Of a stretch of DNA of 13,122 bases, positions 1 to 6,972 are shown piece after piece. Each line of letters opens with the position of its first letter. Within the stretch, counting starts at the first letter, position 1. Source of the stretch: CBFHWY01 sp965659675 (GTDB lineage: Bacteria; Bacteroidota; Bacteroidia; Flavobacteriales_G; Salibacteraceae); NCBI GenBank assembly GCA_965659675.1, contig CBFHWY010000073.1, positions 1 to 13,122 of the forward strand, in the 5' to 3' direction. Position numbers and translations under genes: made by a program. The notes under the pieces were generated by a model. The model did not search any database and was not told the DNA's origin. It was given only the letters and a program-made list of their open reading frames with translations.

Positions 1-73
1 CACTCGGAATCAATGGGAACAGCGAGGACGATAGAACGAGCTAATCTCGGGGGAAAGATGAATTCAGGAACGT

Positions 74-89
74 CAGGAATTTATTCCTG
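74..89. repeat. Short perfect inverted repeat
   Basis: CAGGAAT at 74-80 is mirrored by ATTCCTG at 83-89 with only TT between, so a hairpin would really be a 6-bp stem with a 4-base loop. It is not followed by a T-run and is not a convincing terminator. It could be a protein-binding palindrome or chance. Confidence 0.35.
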
Positions 90-103
90 TAAGTGGAGAG
101 TTG

Positions 104-157
104 GACGCAAGACGCAAGCTGCAAGTTAACCCGCCGTAGGAGGGCTGCAAGTCACAA
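104..157. repeat. Interrupted 7-base repeat array with hairpin insert
   Basis: Three 7-base units lie at 104-124 (GACGCAA twice, then GCTGCAA). Two more lie at 144-157 (GCTGCAA, GTCACAA). Between them the 9-mer GCTGCAAGT occurs at 118-126 and again at 144-152, flanking 17 bases. That insert contributes to a small GC-rich hairpin, CCCGCC at 130-135 and GGAGGG at 139-144, with a GTA loop and one G/A mismatch. The units and the direct repeats are seen directly. That the hairpin piece was inserted into an older array is inference. Confidence 0.6.
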
Positions 158-282
158 GATTACCCATTGAAGCACAGACTCCCCGAACCTTAGGACTTTC
201 ATCCCTCCAAAACCTCTTCAGAGCTATTGCTCTTATTGAATAATTTTTCATCTTTAGGCCTTATTAATCAAAATTGAAATCG

Positions 283-780
283 ATGAAAGCAAGACTTACA
301 GCACTACTATTGGCAACAACTTTTCTACTTACTGGATGCTTCGGTGAGTTTGCCTTAACAAGAAAAGTATATCAGTTTCATGATGACCTGGCTGGTGATG
401 ACTTTATGGGTCGGTTTATTAAGAATATTCTTTACTGGATACCCGGTGGGATCGTTTACGGTATTGTTGGGTTTATCGATTCGGTCATCCTAAACACTAT
501 TGAGTTTTGGACAGGCTCCAATCCGCTTGCCATGGCCGAAGGTGAATACGAATATCAAATGGCCTACAATAAAGGCAAGATGTTTAAGATGATGGCTACA
601 AAAAACAAGTTTGTTATCGAAGAATTGGGAAATGAAGAGAACAAATTGGCCTTTGATTATAATGAAGAAACAAAGGTTTGGAGTATGACACGCAAAGGCG
701 AAAGCATTGATATGATGAGCTACGCAAACGGCAAAGTGGAGTATCTATACGATGATGCTCTGGCATTAGCGAGCAAATAA
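283..780 (+). CDS. DUF3332 family lipoprotein
   Basis: This is a small membrane-anchored lipoprotein of unknown function. The N-terminus MKAR followed by a hydrophobic stretch and the lipobox LTGC is a lipoprotein signal, with Cys19 (ATG numbering) as the lipidated residue. The mature part starts FGEFALTRKVYQ and contains a hydrophobic segment followed by VILNTIEFWTGSNPL, which I recognise as the signature of the DUF3332 family found in Bacteroidota and Vibrio. The C-terminal half is hydrophilic. I chose the ATG at 283; a TTG at 274 in the same frame would add only three residues. The gene stands alone, is followed by an intrinsic terminator at 806-831 and faces the DUF2452 gene convergently. 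The family call is fairly secure; no biochemical role is known to me. Confidence 0.85.
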   Translation: MKARLTALLLATTFLLTGCFGEFALTRKVYQFHDDLAGDDFMGRFIKNILYWIPGGIVYGIVGFIDSVILNTIEFWTGSNPLAMAEGEYEYQMAYNKGKMFKMMATKNKFVIEELGNEENKLAFDYNEETKVWSMTRKGESIDMMSYANGKVEYLYDDALALASK

Positions 781-805
781 AGTAGAACAAGAGTTTTGAA
801 AATAA

Positions 806-831
806 GGCTGGCCAAATGGTCGGCCTTTTTT
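806..831 (+). terminator. Rho-independent terminator after the DUF3332 gene
   Basis: GGCTGGCC at 806-813 pairs fully with GGTCGGCC at 818-825 (two G-U pairs) across an AAAT loop, followed by six T at 826-831. It begins 25 bases after the lipoprotein stop. On the minus strand the two G-U pairs become C/A mismatches, so the hairpin is tuned for plus-strand transcription, though it may weakly stop the convergent operon too. Confidence 0.85.
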
Positions 832-866
832 GATTTTATCGATGAATGTTGAGGCAACTATTTAAG

Positions 867-943
867 CCCCCGACCTCTGACCTCTGACCCCTGGCCTCTG
901 GCCTCTGGCCTCTAACCCCTAAATCCTAACCCCTAGCCCCTAC
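867..943. repeat. Degenerate 7-base tandem repeat, about 11 units
   Basis: From 867 to 943 the sequence breaks cleanly into eleven 7-base units with consensus CCYCTRR. Examples are CCTCTGA (874-880 and 881-887), CCTCTGG (895-901 and 902-908), CCCCTAA (916-922) and CCCCTAG (930-936). The units drift from CTGA/CTGG forms on the left to CTAA/CTAG forms on the right, as expected of an old array that has mutated or been homogenised locally. The rightmost unit supplies the stop codon (CTA at 940-942, read as TAG) of the minus-strand DUF2452 gene, and the TCTCTCT beyond it encodes that protein's last residues. Confidence 0.8.
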
Positions 944-1386
944 TCTCTCTCACTAACAATCTCCCAGGTATGATCAGCAAGTAAGCTGACGGTCTCTACA
1001 AACTCATGCGGACAAGTCTTCCCCCAGTCCTGAGGAGACAGCAGGGACAACAACCAGCCTCCATTCTTCTTCTCGTAAAGGTGATAGGTGTGACCAACCA
1101 AAGGCTCAAAACCCATGTCAGCCTGATAGATCTGTTCTGAGATCTCTTTTCGTCGTTGAATATCTCTTGCCTGCTCGGCCAAGAGTTGGATCTGATCGTG
1201 GATCTGTCCAAGTTGCTTATCGGTTTGCTGCTCCATTGCACTGAGCGCACGGCCTTTGATCTTCCCTTTGTCCTCGGGCTTCACAACGGCTCCGCCTACA
1301 GTATGAGCATAAGGCAGGTTGTGAGGGTTCTCTGTCACCTTATCAGGATCGATCGGATTCTCTTTTCTTTCTTTTTCCTCAGCCAT
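940..1386 (-). CDS. DUF2452 domain-containing protein
   Basis: This is a 148-residue, signal-less, probably cytoplasmic protein of unknown function. The segment NLPYAHTVGGAVVKPEDKG, the helical MEQQTDKQLGQIHDQIQLL region and GFEPLVGHTYHLYEK are the hallmarks by which I assign it to DUF2452, common in Bacteroidota. The first 20 residues are highly charged, and residues about 45-90 look like a long amphipathic helix that could form a coiled coil. The C-terminal part contains SPQDWG and LLADHTWEIV. The ATG overlaps the last 8 bases of the upstream M14 peptidase gene (ATGGCTGA carries both start and stop), which points to translational coupling and co-transcription. The terminal SERE and the TAG stop abut or lie in the 7-base repeat array. 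The family call is fairly secure; the function is unknown. Confidence 0.85.
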   Translation of the reverse strand: MAEEKERKENPIDPDKVTENPHNLPYAHTVGGAVVKPEDKGKIKGRALSAMEQQTDKQLGQIHDQIQLLAEQARDIQRRKEISEQIYQADMGFEPLVGHTYHLYEKKNGGWLLSLLSPQDWGKTCPHEFVETVSLLADHTWEIVSERE

Positions 1387-2458
1387 ATCTCAACAATTCA
1401 TCAAAAAGTGGGTGATCTGTTTTGGGTTCTTTACCCGGTAAAAAAGTTCCTCCCAGCACTTCTCCCCTGAGGTCTTCTTCCCGGTGACCAAAATGATCAC
1501 TCAGATCTCCAACCTCTGTAACAAGCAACTTGCTTCTCAGTTCATTTCTGTGTAGTTCTTCTTTGTACAAAAAACCGATATCACACACCACATCCTCATA
1601 AACTACATTCCGGATCAGAAAATCAAAGAGCTTCTTGTCATTCTCAGGGATGCTCTGATATCCCAATATATCGGCATTTCTATAGCTGTCGTTAGCAATG
1701 CTTTGCAAAGCGGACTCCAGAAAAAGCTCATTCATAGCGACGGGCTTTTCCCGCATGGGGTCATTCGGGTAAGCACCACATTCTATCAATAGACACCTCA
1801 CACCGAGCGATTGAATGACATCGCCTGATGCTCTGGGGTAAAATTCATCTGTAAATCGGGCAATATGCCCTGGAATATGCTTTTCGATTGACGGCAAACA
1901 ATCGGCCACTAATTTCATCACATCCTTTCTTGTTTTTGTCAGTTTTCGGGACTCATCCACTGAGGGAGACAAGAGTGCAATGCTTGAGGGTTTGGGCGTA
2001 CCGCTAACGTTAAAGATATTTCGCTGATCGTGCAAATTGAAAGCCCAGTCAGCTTTCCAATCCCAGATCTCCTTGAACAATGCTTTGATCTCTGGGGTGC
2101 TTCTGCTTCTGGCATCCCGGTTCAGATCCACTCCAATAGCATTTAATCGACTGAATTTGAGCGTTCCATCAGGATTAAGAATGGGTATCATTCTTAGTTC
2201 GATCTTATCCTTTAGGGTATCCAGTTCGCCAGCTTTAAGCTTTTTCATAAGACCCCATAAGGCAAAGCTTCCACTCGGTTCGTTGCCATGCATTTGAGAC
2301 CAAACCAGAACCTTCTTTTTACCATTTCCCCAGCGATAAGAATAGATATCACGACCGAGCAGCGACTTCGTCAATTGTTCCCTTTCAAAGCCAAATTTCT
2401 CGGCCTGCTTATGAAAAGCTTTGGGGTCGATCAGTTTTCCTTTCGCAAATGGATACAT
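1379..2458 (-). CDS. M14 family zinc carboxypeptidase, probably cytoplasmic
   Basis: This is a metallocarboxypeptidase expected to trim a C-terminal residue from a peptide, or to act as an amidase on a peptide such as a murein fragment. The zinc ligands of the M14 fold are visible: H57 and E60 in MHGNEPSG, and H143 in NLHDQ. The NPDG at 95-98 and GVDLNRD (109-115, with N113 and R114) match the substrate-carboxylate region, and E226 in LLIECGAYPND fits the catalytic glutamate. The C-terminal 100 residues are family-unspecific. There is no signal peptide, unlike secreted digestive M14 enzymes, which suggests an intracellular peptide substrate. The ATG lies 20 bases after the adhesin stop, and the 3' end overlaps the DUF2452 start by 8 bases, so it is probably the middle gene of one transcript. 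The natural substrate cannot be read from the sequence. Confidence 0.88.
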   Translation of the reverse strand: MYPFAKGKLIDPKAFHKQAEKFGFEREQLTKSLLGRDIYSYRWGNGKKKVLVWSQMHGNEPSGSFALWGLMKKLKAGELDTLKDKIELRMIPILNPDGTLKFSRLNAIGVDLNRDARSRSTPEIKALFKEIWDWKADWAFNLHDQRNIFNVSGTPKPSSIALLSPSVDESRKLTKTRKDVMKLVADCLPSIEKHIPGHIARFTDEFYPRASGDVIQSLGVRCLLIECGAYPNDPMREKPVAMNELFLESALQSIANDSYRNADILGYQSIPENDKKLFDFLIRNVVYEDVVCDIGFLYKEELHRNELRSKLLVTEVGDLSDHFGHREEDLRGEVLGGTFLPGKEPKTDHPLFDELLRYG

Positions 2459-2478
2459 GAAGCAAAGATAGCTATGCT

Positions 2479-5400
2479 TTAACGGATCAAGGTCACGAAT
2501 CCTGCTTTCTGCATTTCTTCACCGGCATAGTTCAGGATACGCACCGTGTAACTGAAGGTCTCCATATTTTGAGCCTCGCCTTTATGTCTGCCGTCCCAGC
2601 CCTCTTGAAGATCTGTCGTTTCGAAAACAAGCTCACCCCAGCGATTGAAGATCTTCCATTCCAGCAGTTCCTGAATACCCCAGCCTCTGATGTAGAGCAG
2701 ATCGTTATTTCCATCTCCATTCGGAGTGAATGTTTCTGGAAGGTCTAAAGAAAACTTGCCTTCCACTCCTATTCTGATGCAGGTGTCTACCGTAAAGCAG
2801 CCGTCAAAGTCCGTTAAACTCACACATACCGTTGTATCCTTCAGGGGTTTTAGTATGGGGTTGGGACAATTAGGACAATCAAAGAGCTCTTCTGGCTTCC
2901 AAATGATCTCCCCAGGCTGATCTGAAACCATGATCAGCATAAGTTCTTCACCGATGATGATGCTGGTATCTTCACTTGCCTGGATCCCTGGTCGTTGAAC
3001 TACCCTCAGGTCGGCGCTTGTGCTATCAGTGCAGTTATTCGAATCTGTTACAGTCAAACTCAAGGTTTCGCTTGAGTCTGGAAAGAACCAGGTGATGGCA
3101 GAATCTGGATGACTGAAAGCAGCATTTGATTTCCACAAATAAAGCACGCCACCGCTACCTAGTGCCTGCAAACTGTCGCCACGACATAAGAATTCGGGTA
3201 TACGGATCTCCGGAACTGGTCTGGGCTTAGCAATGATCTGAGAGCGCGAGGTATCTCTGCAGCCCGTGGTCTCATCAAATACGGCCAATAAGATCTCATG
3301 GGTGTCTGGACGAAGGAAAACGAAGTTCGTTGCACTATCCGATCCAAGACCTTCATCACCAAAGAGCCATGTCCATTCTGTGGCCTGCTTGATGTCGTCT
3401 TCAAAACGACGTTCAAGAGGAACGCAGCCAATAGAATCTGGAATGATGCTTATTCGACTATTCACCTGATTGATCACAATGTTGCTATCGATGAACTGTG
3501 TGCAGGTTCCAATACTATCGCTGTACAACATGATGCTGTTGAAGCTTCCGGTAAAAGAGTATGCATGTTTAATGGTATCGCCAACCTGACCTCCAGCGGC
3601 AAATAAGCCATCACCAAAATCCCAGTCGATGGTACCTACGTTGCTTAAGCTATCGAGGATGAAGTTGATCGAATCTCCCACACAGGCGGAGTCTGGAAAT
3701 ACTCGATATGCTGCATAAGGACCTCCTACGTTGATGTAGCGATCATATCTAACAGAGTCTTTACAACCATTTTGGGTGGTGATCACAAGTTTTACATCGA
3801 ACACACCAGGGAAGCCATAGATCTTTCGGATCGAATCTTTTTGGATCGTATTCACAGGCTCGGAGCCATCTCCAAAGATCCAGGAGCGATTGACCACATT
3901 GTTTGCTGTACTTGAGTCGCTGAAGTACACCTCTAGAGGGTAACAGGTGCTATCCCTGCGATCTACCGTGAAACCTTCATCCGATATATGCTCCATACTC
4001 ACTGAAATGGTATCACTGGCCGTGCACCCAGCGGTATCTATCACCGTCAAACTCACTTGGTATGTTCCGGGGGCTGTGAAGAGTTTGGATGAGAACTGAA
4101 AGTTCGTATCTCTTGTTCCATCACCATAATCCCATATATGAGTAAAGAAAGCATTGGCAATAGTGTCTCTTCCACCAAAGACCTCCCCTTCACATAAACC
4201 TGAATCTGTGAGTAAAGGGCCAAGTTGTAGTTTACGAACTTCCACGGGGTGAAATGTCGAACGACCACATCCCAATGAATCTTCAACGTAGGAATTAAAT
4301 CCACCTTGCTGTATTTGAAGTTGAGATGTGTTACCTATCAGGCTATCTATGAATATCAGGGAGTCTGTAAAAACTTTAGCGCTATCTAAATTGACACCAT
4401 TTTGAATCCAATATCTCTTCGCTAATCCAAAACGGTAATTGGTATTATCTTCAAAACGCACCTCACCTGCTTCACAAATAGCAGGTGGGTTGATAGATAT
4501 CTGTGGATCAAGTTCATATACTTCTATTGTTTGATAAGCAGTGTCAACACAGTTATTCTTATCAGGCACGATCAAGCGTATGGTATATGTTCCTGGGACC
4601 CTGTAGGTGCTTTCCTGACCAGTGACTGTTGACCTAAAGAATGCCTGAAATCCATTTCCCATATCCCATTGATAACGATTTCCAAAAACCCCCTTGGAAC
4701 TATCACCTATCACCGCGATTGTCTTAACGGGACAGAAAATAGAATCACTAACATTAATTATTGCCTCAAGTGCTGTGATATCAATTGCATCAGAGAGGAA
4801 AACCTCACATCCAGTAGAATCATTATATGCAGTAAGGCTATATGAATAGGTGTTGGGAAGTGAATAACTATGGATAGGGTTGAGGTTGGTACTATCAACA
4901 TTTCCATCACCAAAACTCCACTTCCACCGCTGAATACCTATTGAGTCTCCCAAAATGAACTTAACCTGCCTCGGATTATCGCAATTTACCAATGAACCAA
5001 TAGATACTATTGGTCCTTTTACGTAATGAATATTTGGGATTTGAACAAGGCTTGTACACCCAAGGTGCCATGCACTGAATGTTAGATCAATCCATCCAGT
5101 GTCATTTAAGGCTTTATAAACTACTTGATTTGCATTTGACCCAAACCCATAACCGTCTGACCAAGCATATCCATAGTTAAACCCAATTGTGTCAATCGTG
5201 TTATTGAAAATTGTAGCAGTGTCGAATTGACACAAGCTATCAACGGTATACGACAATTGTGGAAACGCCTTTGCACCTGCCTTTATTAAAATGGAGTCAG
5301 CAGTTCTACAACCTTTTTGATTGGTGATTTCCAGATGAACCCAATAAGAACCATATTGCGTAAAGGTTATGGTTTTTGGACCTGGACCATGAGCCGTATC

Positions 5401-6936
5401 ATTTGGGAAGGGCGATCGTCTGAAGTCCCAAACCCAATTTGTCACCGGCTCTTTAGAACTTGTTGAATCATCGAAAGTGACTGTAATTGGTGCGCAACCT
5501 TCAGAAGAGTCGACCGAAATATACACATCAGGTTCATGGATCTCCACCAACTGATTTAATCGAAGAGTGTCACTACAACCGGCACTGGTAGTAGCAATTA
5601 GCTGAAAATCGAACTTAGCTTGTTTTACTCTTGGGATTCCTGGATTTTGAAAAGGAAGTTTAAGGGTGAAAGAGGGATTCTGAATATTACTTGCGCCGTC
5701 CAAAATGCCATCATGACCATCATCTTTATCAAAATTCCCAAATAAAAAAGATGAGCCAAAACTATAGTCCCAACTAGTCACATTTGAAGAAGAGCTATCA
5801 GTGAGATTCACCACAGCGGGGGATTGACAGAAATAGGTCGAATCAATACCGAAATTTGCTTTGACCTCCTGAACGTAAACGGTCTTTTCGAGCGTATCAA
5901 TGCATGTTGGCCCTGCGGATGCGATCAAACGAATCGTGTATGTCCCTGAACTGGTGTAAGTCACTGCTGGAACTCGCTGAGTGGATGTTTGTCCGTTGCC
6001 AAAGTCCCAGGAAAAACTATTGGCTCCAAAAGAGGTATTAAAAAGGGAGTCAATGCTGTTTTTACAAAGCGTGTCAGCCACATTAAAGCCCGCTGTGGTT
6101 TGACCTATAGTTACATAGTTGACCCTGGTGATGGTATCCTTACAGCCCGAAGTATCAGTGGCTATCAAACGAACTGTGTATGAACCAGAATTTGTGTAAT
6201 TATTAGAAGGATTTCTTGCTGTGGATGAGTTACCGTCACCGAAACTCCAAGTATAAGTGAGCGATCCATTTCCACCCGTACTCGAGTTGTTGAAAGATAC
6301 ATTGAGTGGTGGCTGACAATCGCTCCTGCTGCCAGAGGCTGTGAAGTGGGCATTTGGAGACTCAACCACTATCAGGTTTGTTTTGGTACTTGATGCAAAG
6401 CAGCCATTGGTATCCGTAACCGTTAACGAAACTGTATATGTACCCCTGGCGTTATAAGAATGTGTGGGGTTCTGTTGTGAGCTTTTCGGACTTAGATCAC
6501 CAAAATCCCATTCCCAGCTTGAGATCGGCGCATCTCCAAGGGTAGTTTGATCGCTAAAGGAAACGGACTTGGGTACGCATTGACTCAGGTTGGTGAAACT
6601 CAGATCAGGACCAGGGTTGTCGAAGAGCTTGATATAGTTCACTTTGGTAACACTTGCCGTGTCTGTTCCGTCTGAAACGGTTAATGTTACTGTGTAAAGA
6701 CCACCAGTGGTATAAAGCCTGGACGGATTGGGGTCATTACTATTTGAGATCCCCCCATTTCCAAATTCCCATTTTCTGTAGGTCAAAGTCCCACCCCCAG
6801 TGCTCAAATCGGTAAAAGTGATGCGTTTTGGTGCGCAATGCTCAGTGGTGTCGGCCGTGAAATTGGCCACAATCTGGGCGTTGAGCGCTTCAAATACTAG
6901 GGTCAGGCTGAGTACAAGTATTATTCTAGCCATCAT
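2479..6936 (-). CDS. Giant PKD-repeat protein with type B T9SS/gliding C-terminal domain
   Basis: This is a secreted, surface-exposed, adhesin-like protein exported by the type IX secretion system. I start it at the ATG at 6936 (1485 residues), which gives a compact signal peptide, MMARIILVLSL to about NAQ at residue 21. A GTG at 6972 in the same frame would put 12 extra residues before it and abut the divergent gene. The body is about 16 modules of roughly 80-95 residues. Twelve or so are clear PKD domains with W.FGDG or close variants and a following Y...G.Y.V.L...D..GC strand. Two or three are divergent, and the last two before the tail are Ig-like (one has W.P..L..CPNCPNP). Nearly every module has a Cys near its start and a GC or TC at its end. 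Residues about 1399-1485 are the gliding-motility-associated CTD (TFTPNGDGNNDLL, IFNRWGELVFE, GWDG), a known T9SS sorting signal. No catalytic domain is visible, so adhesion or structure is the likely role. No frameshift is seen. Confidence 0.93.
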   Translation of the reverse strand: MMARIILVLSLTLVFEALNAQIVANFTADTTEHCAPKRITFTDLSTGGGTLTYRKWEFGNGGISNSNDPNPSRLYTTGGLYTVTLTVSDGTDTASVTKVNYIKLFDNPGPDLSFTNLSQCVPKSVSFSDQTTLGDAPISSWEWDFGDLSPKSSQQNPTHSYNARGTYTVSLTVTDTNGCFASSTKTNLIVVESPNAHFTASGSRSDCQPPLNVSFNNSSTGGNGSLTYTWSFGDGNSSTARNPSNNYTNSGSYTVRLIATDTSGCKDTITRVNYVTIGQTTAGFNVADTLCKNSIDSLFNTSFGANSFSWDFGNGQTSTQRVPAVTYTSSGTYTIRLIASAGPTCIDTLEKTVYVQEVKANFGIDSTYFCQSPAVVNLTDSSSSNVTSWDYSFGSSFLFGNFDKDDGHDGILDGASNIQNPSFTLKLPFQNPGIPRVKQAKFDFQLIATTSAGCSDTLRLNQLVEIHEPDVYISVDSSEGCAPITVTFDDSTSSKEPVTNWVWDFRRSPFPNDTAHGPGPKTITFTQYGSYWVHLEITNQKGCRTADSILIKAGAKAFPQLSYTVDSLCQFDTATIFNNTIDTIGFNYGYAWSDGYGFGSNANQVVYKALNDTGWIDLTFSAWHLGCTSLVQIPNIHYVKGPIVSIGSLVNCDNPRQVKFILGDSIGIQRWKWSFGDGNVDSTNLNPIHSYSLPNTYSYSLTAYNDSTGCEVFLSDAIDITALEAIINVSDSIFCPVKTIAVIGDSSKGVFGNRYQWDMGNGFQAFFRSTVTGQESTYRVPGTYTIRLIVPDKNNCVDTAYQTIEVYELDPQISINPPAICEAGEVRFEDNTNYRFGLAKRYWIQNGVNLDSAKVFTDSLIFIDSLIGNTSQLQIQQGGFNSYVEDSLGCGRSTFHPVEVRKLQLGPLLTDSGLCEGEVFGGRDTIANAFFTHIWDYGDGTRDTNFQFSSKLFTAPGTYQVSLTVIDTAGCTASDTISVSMEHISDEGFTVDRRDSTCYPLEVYFSDSSTANNVVNRSWIFGDGSEPVNTIQKDSIRKIYGFPGVFDVKLVITTQNGCKDSVRYDRYINVGGPYAAYRVFPDSACVGDSINFILDSLSNVGTIDWDFGDGLFAAGGQVGDTIKHAYSFTGSFNSIMLYSDSIGTCTQFIDSNIVINQVNSRISIIPDSIGCVPLERRFEDDIKQATEWTWLFGDEGLGSDSATNFVFLRPDTHEILLAVFDETTGCRDTSRSQIIAKPRPVPEIRIPEFLCRGDSLQALGSGGVLYLWKSNAAFSHPDSAITWFFPDSSETLSLTVTDSNNCTDSTSADLRVVQRPGIQASEDTSIIIGEELMLIMVSDQPGEIIWKPEELFDCPNCPNPILKPLKDTTVCVSLTDFDGCFTVDTCIRIGVEGKFSLDLPETFTPNGDGNNDLLYIRGWGIQELLEWKIFNRWGELVFETTDLQEGWDGRHKGEAQNMETFSYTVRILNYAGEEMQKAGFVTLIR

Positions 6937-6972
6937 GAGGTACTGCAATATCCGAAAAAAAGCTAAATTCAC
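6937..6972. promoter_or_regulatory. Divergent promoter region between adhesin and PorP/SprF genes
   Basis: Only 36 bases separate the two start codons, so both promoters must lie in or overlap the coding ends. On the minus strand TAGCTTTT (6965-6958) matches the Bacteroidota -7 element TAnnTTTG except for its last base and lies 21 bases before the adhesin ATG. No proper -33 TTTG was found at the expected distance, and no clear element was found for the plus-strand gene. The location of the region follows from gene layout; the element itself is tentative. Confidence 0.3.

Larger units (their letters stand above)
1..282. other. Mostly non-coding left edge
   Basis: No convincing gene is visible here. 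One plus-strand frame is open from the window edge to a TAA at 127-129 (about 42 codons, ending ...CKWRVGRKTQAAS). I do not recognise it, and its last part runs through the 7-base repeat array, so it is either the tail of a gene that has run into the repeat or chance. A second frame gives a 13-codon tail ending at 42-44. The stretch holds an inverted repeat (74-89) and a broken heptamer array (104-157). A TAATTTTT at 241-248 resembles the Bacteroidota -7 element TAnnTTTG apart from the last base and could serve the lipoprotein gene, but no -33 element is seen at the right distance. Confidence 0.5.

Noticed and set aside
867..943. CRISPR array
   Set aside because: The repeated units are 7 bases with no spacers; this is a simple tandem repeat.
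1156..1470. Plus-strand open frame of 104 codons
   Set aside because: It lies opposite the DUF2452 and M14 genes, has no recognisable domain, and spans their overlap; it is a shadow of real coding sequence.
3298..3606. Plus-strand open frame of 102 codons
   Set aside because: It is antisense to PKD modules of the adhesin and has no recognisable features.
2479..6936. Frameshift or fusion of two adhesin genes
   Set aside because: The frame is continuous and modules with matching Cys pattern run from signal peptide to sorting domain without a break.
6937..6972. N-terminal extension of the adhesin from GTG at 6972
   Set aside because: It would add 12 residues in front of a good signal peptide that starts at ATG 6936, and would abut the divergent start codon directly.
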